Below are positions 33,788-45,345 of a stretch of DNA of 64,000 bases, one piece after another. The translations under genes and the position numbers were made by a program. This stretch comes from Primulina eburnea (Eukaryota > Streptophyta > Magnoliopsida > Lamiales > Gesneriaceae): assembly GCF_022965805.1 (NCBI RefSeq), contig NC_133104.1, positions 35,446,682 through 35,510,681 on the forward strand. Direction: 5' to 3'. Positions within the stretch are counted from its first letter, which is position 1, and each line of letters opens with the position of its first letter. Below the pieces are notes generated by a model. That model was not told the DNA's origin and ran no database searches. It saw only the letters and a list, made by a program, of their open reading frames with translations.

Positions 33788-35447
33788 GAAATAATTTCAT
33801 AAAGAAAGTGAAAACGAAGGCTTTGTTAGATTCTGGGGCCACTCACTCTTTTTTATCTCAGAGAAGTTCGCTATTATTTGGATGTCCAGTCCATTGGACT
33901 CTACGTGAACTACTCCGTGATAGTCCCATCAGGGGAGGAGTTATATGCTACTAGCATGGTCAGAGATATCGATCTTGAACTAAAGGGCCACCTAGTTTAT
34001 GCCGACCTGATTGTGTTAACAATTCCAGAGTTTGATGTCATCTTAGGGAAGGACTGGCTGACGAAGAACAGAGTTCTGATTGACTTTCAGAAAAGATCAG
34101 TGTTGGTAAGGCTGTTGAGCATGGAGCAATTTCTTTTTGAGCCAGACAGGTGGAGAAGTTTCCCTTGCATGATCTCTTGCATGCAAGCACATAAACTTAT
34201 ACATAAGGGGTGTCAGGAATTCTTGGCCAATATTATTTCAACACCTGATGCACCCACCCCATCGATATTTTATGTAACAGTTGTCAGAGGTTTTCCTAAC
34301 GTTTTCCCAGAAAATTTCACAGGCCTTCCACCTGAGAGAGAAGTAGAGTTCTCAATTGATCTTTTTGCCAGTCATTGTGCCAATCTCTAAGGCATCATCC
34401 CGTTTGGCTCCATCAGAGATGTTAGAACTCAAGCAGCAAATTCAGGAGCTCTTAGACAAGGAATTGATCCGCCCTGGTTTCTCACCTGAGGCACACCAAT
34501 GCTCTTCATAAAGAAGACAGATGGAAGCTTGAGGTTGTGTATCGATTACCGAGAATTGAACAAGGTAACGATCAAGAACAAATACCTATTACCAAAGATC
34601 GAGGACTTATTTTGATAAGTTGCAGGGAGCTACAATGTTCTCTAAGATAGATCTGCGTTCTGGGTATCATCAACTGAAGGTAAAGGATGCAGATGTTCAT
34701 GAGACAGCCTTCAGAACTAGATATGGGCATTGTGAGTTCTTAATGATGCCATTTGGACTGACGAAATCGATTATTTCATCCCTTCCTAAATCATTTCATC
34801 ATAGTATTCATTGACGACATTCTTATATACTCGAAGAGCCATGAAGAGCACAGTCAGCATTTGGGTTCAGTTTTGCAAAGTCTCAAGTTGTTTGCAAAAT
34901 TAAATAAGTTTGAATTCTGGCTGGAGAAAGTAGCATTTTTGGGGCATATTATATCTAGCAGTGACATTGAGGTGGATCCAGCTAAAGTGGCCGCTGTAAA
35001 AGAATGGGTTGAGCCGAAGAATGCGTCAGAGATCCGTAGTTTCCTAGGCTTGGCAGGCTACTACAGTAAATTTATTCAGGGGTTTTCCTCATTTGCAGTT
35101 CCACTCATTTCATTGACTAAGAAGAATGCTATATTTGTATGGAATAAAGATTGTCAGAAGAGCTTCGATACTTTGAAGTAAGCTCTCATCACAGCGCCAG
35201 TTTTAGCCATGACGTCAAGACAAGGAAATTTTGTGTTGTACAATGATGCATCTAAGCTCGGTTTAGGTTCAATATTGATGCAGCATGGTCGGGTTATAGC
35301 TTATGATTCCAGAAAATTGAAGGTGCATGAGAAGAACTACCCGACTCATGATCTCGAGTTAGCCGCCATTGTCTTTGCGTTGAAGATATGGAGACACTAT
35401 TTGTACGGCGAGAAATGCCAGATATTCACTGATCACAAGAGTCTCAA
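33788..35447 (+). pseudogene. Chromovirus protease, RT and RNase H (first part)
   Basis: Protease has the DSGATHSF site (33829). The RT includes [14 protein letters not shown] (about 34540), [13 protein letters not shown] (34640) and MMPFGLT (34745), with the catalytic FIDDILIYS at about 34808. A piece between MMPFGLT and FIDD is missing or scrambled. RNase H opens at about 35220 with [11 protein letters not shown] and continues to FTDHKSLN, where the solo LTR at 35448 cuts it. An in-frame stop (35179) lies between RT and RNase H. Confidence 0.88.
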
Positions 35448-36779
35448 TGTAGCACCCTTACCCGAGCCACTACTAAACAGATTAATAAACATGCAACATT
35501 AAACTTTATAACAACAAGTAAACAGCAGAAACCAAATACTTAATCATCTTACAACTCAAACGAAAATAGAACAACAACAGCAGTCTTAAACATTAATACA
35601 ACCATAACGAAAACATAATTCCGGACGAGAAAACGATAAACAACATAAAACCTCCACTAGATCACCACCGAAAACCCAACTGCTCCAGCCACTGCCCTGG
35701 TCGTCCGGATCGTCCAACCTAAGACCTGCCCCCTGGAATGGGGTGCCCAAGAAGAAAACAAGGACGTGAGCGACAATCGCCCAATACGAGAATGTACGAA
35801 TATATAAACTGATATGATGCATGCAAAATGCAATATGCTCGGATATCAAGGATCAAGTCAAGAATCTCATGCTCAGTCTAGAGGCGCCTGAGTATGTAGT
35901 CTCTGATATTCCCTAGGTATGTTTTGACTCTCACACTCATCATCAAGACGTGGACCTACAATTTCCAGGTCATCAGAGCCTGTGGTTCCTGTCGCACACT
36001 GTAGCTCTCAATGCCCCATCGTCCACAATAAAAAATAGGGCTGAGTGGCCCCAACAAACGAGGTATATCTCAAAAGATATCAGGCTCAACATGCTATGTC
36101 ATGCATAATATGCCAAAGCAGTAAAACATGTATCATGCAACAGATAAATATGCAGCATATAAGTGTGTATACTACGCTTGTATATCTCAGTCATTACATC
36201 ACGTACGTCAATAAAACAATCTGACAGAAAGCTCGGAACCTAGAAAATACCAACATAATGAAATCAGTATCAAACCAGATCAAACATGCTACAAGGTTCT
36301 CCCTAATGATCCTTAAATCACGATTTAAGGCTTTAGAATTATACCTGCGTCCATTTTCAGCCCGCTGATGATGTCTCGATCTCAGTTCCTCGACCCCTCT
36401 TCGAGTTGATACTAGCTCCAAAACTTCCTGACACCAAAGTGCCCTAGAAAATGGCTAGAAAACCTAAGGTAGATGGCTAGAACTCTCTCTGAAGAATGCG
36501 GTGTAGGAAACAAAAGAATTCAGCTTCCATTTATAGGTTGCATCCAAAATATTTCAGAAAATGGAATCAATCTTACATGCCACGTGTTAGAATCTCATTT
36601 GTCTAGTTGGATTTCTCGAGATAATGTAATCAGAAGTAGATCGGGTTATCTTTTTTTAAATTCTGTGGATCCCAACAGCTTGATCTCGAATTATCAATTC
36701 CTTAATAATACTTAATGAACAAATCATTAATTATCTCTTAATTAATGCTTCATTCAAAACAAGGATTCGAGACATTACA
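35448..36779 (-). repeat. Solo LTR (1332 bp) in chromovirus RNase H
   Basis: Plus-strand ends are TGTAGCACCC and ATTACA, with a perfect 5-bp target duplication CTCAA at 35443-35447 and 36780-36784. A TATA box on the minus strand (CTATAAATGG, near 36530) gives minus orientation. Blocks around 35700-36000 resemble, in reverse, parts of the LTR at 37033-38458, so the two are related Ty3-type families. Confidence 0.88.
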
Positions 36780-36784
36780 CTCAA

Positions 36785-37032
36785 GTACTTCTTCACGCAG
36801 AAAGAGCTAAATATGAGACAAAGACGATTGTTGGAGTTGGTAAAAGACTACGATTGTGAAATTAGCTACCATCCAGAGAAAGCTAATGTTGTGGCAGATG
36901 CTTTGAGCAGGAAAGTAGCAGTCGTAGCACAGCTGTCAGCACAGATATCTCTTCAGTCAGAAATTCAGAGGTTTGGCTTAGAAGTTTATCCTAAGGGCAG
37001 AGCTCCCAAGCTGTCTAATCTGACAGTCCAGT
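36785..37032 (+). pseudogene. Chromovirus RNase H (end)
   Basis: Continues from the solo LTR with [14 protein letters not shown] and ..[16 protein letters not shown], the conserved end of Ty3 RNase H, then the spacer to integrase. The next solo LTR at 37033 cuts it. Confidence 0.85.
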
Positions 37033-37117
37033 TGTAGTAGCCCGAATTCCAAATTGGGTAATTAACGGATTAATGGTGATTAAGAAGGTTTAATGTGTAA
37101 TTTTGACCGTGGTCATG

Positions 37118-37401
37118 ATCGGACGGACCGAAGATGGTTCGGTAGCACCGACGAGTTCGGACGATCCGAAGTGAGTTCGGTGGATCCGATCATGAGGTGT
37201 CAAGAGCCGATGGACACGTGGGAGTTCGGACGTTCCGAAGTGTAGGTTCGGTGGATCCGATCATGAGGTGTCAAGAGCCGATGGACACGTGGGAGTTCGG
37301 ACGTTCCGAAGTGTAGGTTCGGTGGATCCGATCGTGAGGTGTCAAGAGCTGATGGACACGTAGGAGTTCGGACGTTCCGAAGTGGGTTCGGTGGATCCGA
37401 A
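37118..37401 (+). promoter_or_regulatory. Palindrome array upstream of TATA in the solo LTR
   Basis: About ten imperfect copies of TTCGGACGNTCCGAA start near 37118, 37138, 37156, 37176, 37225, 37247, 37296, 37318, 37367 and 37387. Neighbours are 18-22 bp apart. The last copy ends 9 bp before the TATA box. Function unknown; the position is that of promoter elements. Confidence 0.7.
37176..37401 (+). repeat. 71-bp tandem repeat, about three units
   Basis: GGTGTCAAGAGC recurs at 37196, 37267 and 37338, exactly 71 bp apart. Each unit includes two of the TTCGG..CCGAA palindromes and GATGGACACGT. Confidence 0.9.
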
Positions 37402-38463
37402 CATAGCCTATAAATAGTGCTCGGAATTCCTCATTTTGGATGGCAAGTTCTTGAAGTTGTGTCTCATTTTGAGAGGTTTGGAAGGTTTCTAGGGTTAGTT
37501 GTCGGTCGAGCGATAGCCAAGAGCTGCCAGGATTGGTAGTGTAGCGACGCCTGAGTTACGAGGCAATCGACATCAAAGGGCTGTCGACGGACGAAGGCTT
37601 GTTCTAGACCTGATTAGCGGTGTTGCGTAAGGCTAGGCTTGCTGTGATAGAGGTACGAAAGTACTATCCGAGATATCCTGGTCGAGTATACATTCTTATA
37701 TGTGTTGCATGATTATGTGGTGCATTGATATATGTCATATGATGCATGCTATTATGTCACGTTTATTACTGCATGTTGCATTTCATGTTGAGCCGTATCT
37801 CCCTTCGAGATAGCCTTTACTGTTGAGCTGTATCTCTTTCGAGATAAGCTATATCTTGTGGGGCCGCTCAGCCCTATCTTGTGGACGCATGGACACCGAG
37901 AGTACACAGTGGCCGACGGGTCGGGAGGGCTTCGGTGATCCGGGACATTTTAGGTCCACGTCTGATCTTGTAGTGGATGCAGTGACCCAGAGGAGTACCG
38001 CGCGGCACTATCCACTTGGCGCCTCTAGACTGAGCATTTTGAGATCCTTTGTGACTCCTATTTCTTGACTACCCTGGTATCATATCATAGCATGTGCATT
38101 TCATATAGGTTTGTATACTCATGCTTTTGTACTGGGCGTTCTTATCGCTCACGTCCTCGGTTTTGTTTATCTTGGACACCCCATTCCCACGGGGCAGGCC
38201 TCAGGTTGGACAGCTCAGGAGGAGGAGGAGGAGGAGGAGGACGTTGAGTAGCTGGTTGGTTTAGTTCTTCGGTATCTTTTTGTTTCGATATGGTTGTACC
38301 GTATATTTCAGTTTAGTTGAGTTGTTCTGGATTTTCGATTGGGTTGTATAACTATTTGTCGTCGACCATATTTCCGCTGTTATCTCTGATTATTATTAAT
38401 TAAGTTAATTGCATGCTTAGTTCTTGATTAGTAGGTGATTCTGGAACGGGTCACTACACCAGT

Positions 38464-39454
38464 CTTCTTTGCTAGACCTAATCCGTAGAGGTCAGCCTTC
38501 ATATGAACAATTACAAAAATGTAGGCTAAAGGATAAAGCCACGAGCAATGTACTCTACACAATATCTGATGGTATTGTGAAGCACAGAGGAAGGATGTGG
38601 GTGCCTAGTGTCAATTCGATCAGAGATGATATTTTGATAGAGGCGCATACATCTCCGTATTCCATCCATCTAGGAGGTACCCAGATGTACAATGATTTAC
38701 ATATGCTATATTGGTGGCCAGGGATGAAGCGGGACATTCGCCAATTCATATCTAGGTGTCTCAGTTATGAGCAAGTGAAAGCAAAGCATCAGAGGCCAGC
38801 AGTAATGCTTAAGCCGCTCCCCATTCCCTAGTGGAAATGGGAGAATATCACCATGGATTTCTTGTTGGGTTGCCGAGGTCAGTCAGGGGATTTAATGCCA
38901 TTTAGGTTATAGTGGATCGACTTACTAAATCGGCACACTTCTTATCGGTGAAGACGACTTTCTCCATGACTCAATATGTAGAGCTCTATGTTCGGGAGAT
39001 AGTACGATTGCACGGGATCCCAGTTTCTATTGTGTCCGAAATGGACCCGAGATTTACATCGTCCTTTTGGAAGAGTTTACATGCAACCGTGGGGAAAAAA
39101 TTGCTATTTAGTAAAGCATTTCACCCTCAGACTGATGGCCAGTCTGAGCGAGTGATTCAGATTTTGGAAGATTTGTTGCGAGCATGTGTTATCAATTTCC
39201 ATGGAAATTGGGAATCGAAGCTACCTCTAGTGGAGTTTACCTGCAACAACAGTTTCCAATCATCTATAATTATGGCTCCCTACGAAGCATTGTATGGAAG
39301 GAAGTGCAGATCGCAGATTCACATGGATGAAGTCGGTGAGAGATCAGAACTTGGGCCAGAGATTGTTCAACAGACTGCAGATGTGGTGGTGAAGATGGCA
39401 CCCATGAAGGGTGTTATGAGGTTTGGGAAAAGAGGCAAGCCGAGTCTGAGATTT
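38464..39454 (+). pseudogene. Chromovirus integrase
   Basis: Begins SLLDLIRRGQ. The HHCC zinc region reads H..H (38645-38665) and C-x-x-Y (38756), so the second cysteine is lost. The DDE core shows MDFL (D, 38852), a second Asp in SEMDPRF (39040) and the expected glutamate in the DGQSERVIQ region (39135). Two in-frame stops (38829 and 38909) break the core. The C-terminal part ends at FGKRGKPSLRF, where the young Copia has inserted; the frame resumes at 48532. Confidence 0.88.
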
Positions 39455-40601
39455 TGAAGAACCTAAAGGGGGGGTGAATAGGTTCTTTTAGGCCCTTTAG
39501 CGTTTTTAAAACGAGTTTGCAGAAATTGCAAGCGGAAGACTTGAGGGACAATCACAAATGAATGCGTAAAGTAAGTACGTAAAATAAATGCGTAGTAAAG
39601 TAAATGCGTAAAGTAAAGAGGGATAGAGATGTTTATGGAAGTTCGACGAAGAATCGTCTACGTCTCCCCTTCTCGATGAGGATCGAGGTATCACTATATC
39701 GACTTGGCTTTAGGAGCTCCAAGCTAGCTTTTACAACCACGCCTCGATGCGTCTACTTGGCCTTGAGGGCTCCAAGGATAGCCACGAACTTTACAACCCA
39801 CTCGAGAGTATTACTTTCACTCTTTTTCTACAACTCTTTTGATATTACAACTCTTTTAATCAACGCACACAAGAGATAGTAGAAAGCTTTGTAAGAGACA
39901 AGAGAGAGTGGAGTGGGATGATTGAAAATGCATCCTCAAAGGCCTATTTATACTAGTCTTGGACGCCAAGGTTCGGATCTTCTGTTTATGCTTCGGAACG
40001 TCCGATGTGATTGAAATCAATTTGCGTAATTCTGGGATGACTTCGGATCGTCCGTTCTTGACTTCGTAGGGTCCGAACATATGCTTCGGAGGGACCGATC
40101 CAGCTTCGTTTCTTCCGAACAGTTCTTTTAGACAGTGTATGCACATCTTCGGAAGGTCCGAACTAAAGTTCGTACCGTCCGAACATTCCCGCGTTTTCAG
40201 AGATTTGAAATCTTCAACACTTCGTAGCGTCCGATCATGTCCTTCGTAGCGTCCGAAATCTTACTCAATCAACAGTCAGATCAATTTGTCTCCGCATTCA
40301 AGTGATTTGATTGCTTGTGTTCGGAACGTCCGATCACGTCTTCGGACCGTCCGAACTGGCTCCTCGCAGCTTCCGAACAGCTTCCACTTTGCTTCTGATC
40401 GGCACCTTTTCGGAACGTCCGAACCAACTTCGGATCTTCCGAACTTAACTTTGTTCTTAGTTTCCTGCATGCCTCAATATAAAACATTAGTACATTTTTA
40501 AGCCAAGTTTTGGTATCATCAAAACAAAAACTTTGGGATATGTTACAGCATTAAAAACATTAATCTCATCCTCGAGATTTGTATGCGTTTAAGGCGTAAC
40601 A
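39455..40601 (-). repeat. 3' LTR of the young Copia (1147 bp)
   Basis: Plus-strand ends TGAAGAACC and CGTAACA. It differs from 47385-48531 near 40196, at the 40364-40366 cluster and near 40587. It contains short AATGCGTAAAGTA repeats (39560-39620) and a palindrome array (39972-40443). Confidence 0.95.
39972..40443 (-). promoter_or_regulatory. Palindrome array in the young Copia 3' LTR
   Basis: About fifteen degenerate copies of TTCGGANCGTCCGAA, starting at 39972, 39992, 40042, 40063, 40085, 40105, 40148, 40169, 40221, 40243, 40320, 40341, about 40362, 40409 and 40429. Neighbours lie 20-22 bp apart. On the minus strand the array sits just upstream of a TATA box (near 39943-39953), the U3 position. 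The other LTR has the same array. Confidence 0.75.
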
Positions 40602-40617
40602 ATCTCCCCCTTTTTGA
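40602..40617 (-). promoter_or_regulatory. Polypurine tract of the young Copia
   Basis: The minus strand reads AAAAAGGGGGAGAT directly before the 3' LTR start. About 330 bp without a gene separate it from the extra ORF stop. Confidence 0.88.
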
Positions 40618-40943
40618 TGATCACAAAACTTGGTTAAAAATTGAGAAACAATAATCAACATAATCTAAATTATTTAAATAACTCCCCCTTAATCAAATAA
40701 CAAGTCTAAGAGGTTGAATTAAGGCGAATTTATTTAATAACCATTTAATAGCAATTTTAACCAAATAAATTCAACCATTTAATAGCAATTTTAACCAAAT
40801 AAATTCTCCCCCTTTTTGTGATAAGCAAAAAGACATAAGCATAAAGAGAGACAAATAAACAGGTAAAATATCCACTAATAAATGCAAGTCTTTTATACAA
40901 TGATGCATAAAGATAAAATAAACAAAAATAACAAAAACATAAT

Positions 40944-42215
40944 CTAAGAATCCGCATCCCGCGACTCTCTATGTCTCCTCATCTCAGCCTCGATGGAATC
41001 AAGACGCGAGGAAGTCTCAGTATGATGACGCTCTAAGGTAGACTCCAAAAGGGAGAAACGAGTGTCGAAACGAGTCTCCAATCGCTCGAGATACTCGAAA
41101 ATCCGATCGTAGGGACCAGAGGGAGCAGGCGGAGTGAAGCCATGAGGAAGGTCATCCATGGTCATCAAAGGAGTGCTAATAGGGTCGGGAACACGCTGAT
41201 GGGATGAAGAGGGAATATCAACCGAAGGGGTAGGAGTGGTACCCGTAGTAGGGGGACCAGCGGGAAATCCTCACGTCTGAACGTGAGGAGGAAGGAGACC
41301 GAAGGGAACATGAAAGTGTTCGGTCGGACGATAGGACGCAAAGATGCGATCCTTGTCGATGACCCAAGAGGATAAGACGGGATTCCAAGAGAGTCCCATC
41401 TTAACAACAGTATCATGGTCGATAGTCTCGCGGGGAGAAATAGATAAGGATTCTTCATCTACAAAGTCAATGTCAAAATGAGTGAGAATCCGGTTTATGA
41501 ACCGGCCAAACGGAAAAGAGACGCGAGTAGAAGAAGCCGCGTACTCCATGGCGTACATAAGAAAACGGGGAAGGTTAAAAGGACGTTGGGAGACTAAATA
41601 ATAGATAATATACAGATCGAGATACTTGCAAGTGGAGAGGTCTCCACTGCGAGGAACAATAGAAGAAGTGATGGGCTTCAGAACAAGCTGAAGCTGAGGA
41701 GGAAGGTCCTTCGCATGAGGACGGTCATCGGCAGGAGTAGGCGGACGACCGAAGATGGTGGTCAAGGCAGTGACTCGATCAAAAGTGGGGTCATTCTCAG
41801 TCCAAGACTGAGAAAAGAACTCACTCGGTCCGTCTCGAGGAAGATCGAACCAAGTGGAGAGGTCGGCGGTAGAAAAAGAAATGAACCGACCCTGAACAAT
41901 GGTAACAACACGAGTGTCATCACCACCAAGAACTAAGGAAAAGTTCGCATAGAACTGATGTATGAGAGAGGGGTAGATGAGATCGGGTACGGAAGGTAGA
42001 AAGAAGTTTCCCCAACGTTGAGACTCAATAAGAGTAATCAACGTAAAGAAATTTGCACGAAGATAATCGGTGTGAAGGGTACGACCAGGCAGAATGTTAC
42101 GGGTTTCGAATTCAGGTGGGATAGGACGAGGATTGGGTGGTTGGGTAAGATCATGATGAAAGGCACCGTGACGAGGGCGAACATTTCGGCCAGCTGCGTT
42201 ACGGCGCGGAGGCAT
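40944..42215 (-). pseudogene. Extra ORF after pol in the young Copia, split by one TGA
   Basis: Starts MPPRRNAAGRN at 42215 and stays open to a TGA at 41271. It continues in the same frame to a stop at 40944, giving about 423 codons in all. The first two thirds resemble the 'putative plant transposon protein' domain (LIHQFYANFSL, a FSTADLSTWFDLP block and a long Leu-rich helical part). The end (about 41110-40950) is a coiled coil with regular Leu/Arg (YLERLETRFDTRFSLLEST). No signal peptide or membrane segment is seen, so nothing supports an envelope. It occupies the env-like position of SIRE elements, in sense orientation, about 600 bp after pol. Its own TATA box lies 76 bp upstream. Confidence 0.75.
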
Positions 42216-42290
42216 AGTGAGTAGTGAGTGTTTTGTGTGGGGAAAGAAAGAGAGGAGTGAATGAGCAAGTAAATCAGAGGATCCGAACGC

Positions 42291-42300
42291 CTATTTATAG
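42291..42300 (-). promoter_or_regulatory. TATA box of a putative internal promoter for the extra ORF
   Basis: The minus strand reads CTATAAATAG, 76 bp before the ATG at 42215, a normal promoter-to-start distance in plants. The nearest palindrome (TTCGGACGGTCCGAA, 42306-42320) lies 5 bp upstream of it. Confidence 0.6.
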
Positions 42301-42305
42301 GACAT

Positions 42306-42641
42306 GTTCGGACGGTCCGAACATGAGTTCGGAAGGTCCGGAATTTGAACGGAACGGTTATCTGGCAGTCAGTTCGGACGATCCGATTCGTAATCGGACA
42401 ATCCGATCATAGAACGGAGGCTACGAAGCGTAAACGGAGGGTCCGAAGTCTGACAATCAGGCATGGGAAGGCGCGAACATTAAATGACATCGGAAGAAGG
42501 TTCGGACGATCCGATGTGTGTTCGGATGGTCCGAAGAGGGAATCGGAGGTTCTGGAACCTATGGTCAGGTTCGGACGGTCCGAACACGTTCGGTGGATCC
42601 GAGGTGAAACGGAGCATCCGAATAGGAGCGGTGATTCCGAA
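42306..42641 (-). promoter_or_regulatory. Palindrome array upstream of the extra ORF
   Basis: At least thirteen degenerate copies of the palindrome seen in the LTR start at 42306, 42328, 42373, 42393, 42413, 42433, 42501, 42521, 42541, 42570, 42589, 42608 and 42627. Neighbours are 19-22 bp apart. Several copies keep the full 15-bp symmetry (42306, 42570). The array stands between pol and the internal TATA box. Confidence 0.75.
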
Positions 42642-42811
42642 GTAGCCAAGATGAGGAACACCTAAAATTTAAAATATTTAGCACATAAATGAATGTTGAG
42701 CCATAATTATGGATAAATACAATTAATTTGTATTATCCGACATTATAATGCTCACATTAATAATACTCCCCCTCAATTTAACAAATATGTACGAGAGTAT
42801 TCGACTAGTGT

Positions 42812-45345
42812 TTACAACTCAATCATGCCAAGTTCACCACGCAAACGAGTAAAAGTAGATTCATCTAGTGGTTTTGTAAAAATATCAGCAATTTGATTCT
42901 TGGTGTCAACATAGTGAAGTTCAACATCATTTTGCTCAATGTGATCACGAATGAAATGATGTCGAATGTCAATATGTTTAGTACGAGAATGTTGAACTGG
43001 ATTCTTTGTTAGACATATGGTGCTTGTATTATCACAAAAGATTGGAATTTTTGAAAAAGTAACACCATAGTCGAGTAATTGATACTTCATCCAAAGAATT
43101 TGTGCACAACAACTACCGGCAGCCATATACTCGGCCTCGGTCGTTGAAAGTGCAACACAGTTTTGCTTTTTAGAAAACCATGACACCAAGCAATTTCCCA
43201 AAAAGAAACAAGTTCCACTAGTGCTCTTTCTATCCACCTTATATCCTCCAAAGTCGGCATCACAGTAAGCTTTTAAATCGAAAAATGAGTTCTTAGAATA
43301 CCATAATCCGAGATTTGGAGTATTTGAAAGATATTTGAAAATGCGTTTTAAGGCGAATAAGTGTGATTCCTTTGGACATGATTGAAATCGTGCACACAAG
43401 CAAACACTAAACATAATGTCAGGTCTACTAGCAATCGCATAGAGTAGGGAGCCAATCATGCTACGAAATAACTTTTGGTCAACAGGTTTACCTCCCTCAT
43501 CTTTGTCGAGTCTGACTGTCGTGCTCATAGGTGTGGATGAGGCTTTGGAAGACTCCATCCCAAACCTTTTTAGCATATCCTTGATGTACTTCCCTTGGTT
43601 GACAAAGAAACCATCCTTGCATTGCTTGATTTGGAGACCAAGGAAGTAGTTGAGTTCGCCCATCATGCTCATCTCAAAGTGATCCTGCATAAGCTTAGAA
43701 AAATCTCTACACAAGTGTTCATTAGTAGCACCAAAAATAATATCATCTACATATATTTGTACTATCAGCAAATCATTATTTTTAGTCAAGGTAAATAAGG
43801 TAATATCAACTTTACCCCTACAAAAACCACTAGACAACAAAAAGGTAGATAATTTCTCATACCAAGCTCTAGGAGCTTGTTTCAAACCATACAAAGCCTT
43901 ATCAAGTTTATACACATAATCAGATAAGTGCACATCTTCAAAACCAACAGGTTGCTCAACATACACTTCTTCTTTCAAATCATCATTAAGAAAAGCACTT
44001 TTAACATCCATTTGAAACAATTTAAAGTCTCTAGAGCAAGCAAAAGCAAGTAGCATGCGAATGGATTCTAGTCTAGCAACAGGGGCATAAGTCTCATCAT
44101 AATCAATTCCCTCTTCTTGACTATATTCTTTAGCTACTAGCCTAGCTTTATTTCTAGTGATTGTACCATGCTCATCTAACTTGTTCCTAAATACCCATTT
44201 AGTTCCTATGACAGGTCTATCAGTGGGTCTAGGTACAAGATTCCAAACTTTATTCCTTCTAAATTCATTTAGTTCATCTTGCATAGCAATAATCCAAGAA
44301 TCATCAAGTAAAGCTTCTTCTATGTTCTTAGGCTCTATGTGAGAAAGAAAAGCAAGATAATTGCACATATTAGAAGAGCGAGTAGATACTCCCTTCGATG
44401 GGCTACCAATGATGAGGTCCATGGGATGATCCTTGTGTGTAGTCCACTCCTTCGGAAGAGGTGCGTCCTCTTGATCTTTAGGAACATCATCTAGGCTTGT
44501 GGACTCCAACTTTTCGCCAAGGATATCTATATCATCATCATCAGAAACAACAGTTCTAGGCAAGCAAGGGTTAGTTTCATCAAATATGACATGAATGGAT
44601 TCTTCAACTAGTAAAGTACGTTTATTAAAGACTCTATATGCTTTGCTAGAAGTAGAGTAACCAAGAAAGATACCTTTGTCCGATTTAGCATCGAACTTAC
44701 CCAGGTTGTCCTTACCATTGTTGTGGATGAAGCATTTTGATCCAAAAGCGCGGAAGTAAGAAATGTTAGGCTTTCTCCCTCTCCATAGTTCGTATGGAGT
44801 TTTCTTGAGAATTGGCCTTATTGATACGCGATTGATGATGTAACAAGCAGAACTCATTGCTTCAGCCCAAAAATATTTTGGTAGAGAATGCTCACATAGC
44901 ATGGTCCTTGCAATCTCTACTAGGGTCCTATTCTTCCTCTCAACGACACCGTTTTGTTGAGGAGTTCTAGGACAAGAAAAGTTGTGACCAATGCCTTTGC
45001 TTTGACAAAAAATTGAAAAATTTTCATTTTGAAATTCCGTTCCGTGGTCACTACGGATTTGTTTGATCAAAAGATTTTTCTCATTTTCAACCTTTTTGAC
45101 AAAAATTTTGAAATGATCAAAGGCATCATTTTTGTGAGCTAAAAACAATGTCCAAGTAAAACGTGAAAAATCATCTACAATGACAAAAGCATAAGATTTT
45201 CCTCCTAGACTAGTTGTCCTCGAGGGACCACATAAATCTAGGTGAAGTAATTCAAGGGGCATAGAAGTGGATACAAAATTTTTATTTTTAAAAGATTCCT
45301 TTGTGTGTTTACCAAGTTGACAAGCATCACAAAAAGAATCTAATT
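42812..45345 (-). CDS. Young Copia integrase, RT and RNase H
   Basis: A long open frame (816 codons from the first ATG at 45262; open upstream to about 45345). Integrase zinc site: CDACQLGKH at about 45330, partner of HRRLGH upstream. Core acidic residues: LDLCGP (45235), RSDHGTEF (45055) and the glutamate in RTPQQNGVVERKNR (44950). RT: WVFRNKLDEHG, QMDVKSAFLN and the catalytic YVDDIIFG (43745). RNase H: YCDADFGG and LSTTEAEYMA; it ends ..DIFTKPLD.. and a TAA at 42812. Lengths are normal for Copia. One base lost or gained at about 45350 separates it from the protease frame, so no full polyprotein is made without correction. Confidence 0.93.

Larger units (their letters stand above)
37033..38458 (+). 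repeat. Solo LTR (1426 bp) with palindrome array, plus strand
   Basis: Starts TGTAGTAGCCCG and ends CACTACA, with perfect target duplication CCAGT at 37028-37032 and 38459-38463. The TATA box TATAAATAG is at 37410-37418. Upstream of it (37118-37401) lies an array of TTCGGACG-TCCGAA-like palindromes, partly organised as three 71-bp tandem units. An AGG microsatellite is at 38217-38241. It interrupts the chromovirus between RNase H and integrase. Confidence 0.9.

Noticed and set aside
35448..38458. The two solo LTRs as the two LTRs of one element
   Set aside because: They have different sequences, opposite orientation and separate perfect target duplications (CTCAA and CCAGT), so they are independent insertions.
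39972..40443. CRISPR-like array of regularly spaced short palindromes
   Set aside because: The repeats are degenerate 15-mers with 5-7 bp between them, lie inside an LTR, occur in both LTR copies and have no cas genes. The window is plant nuclear DNA.
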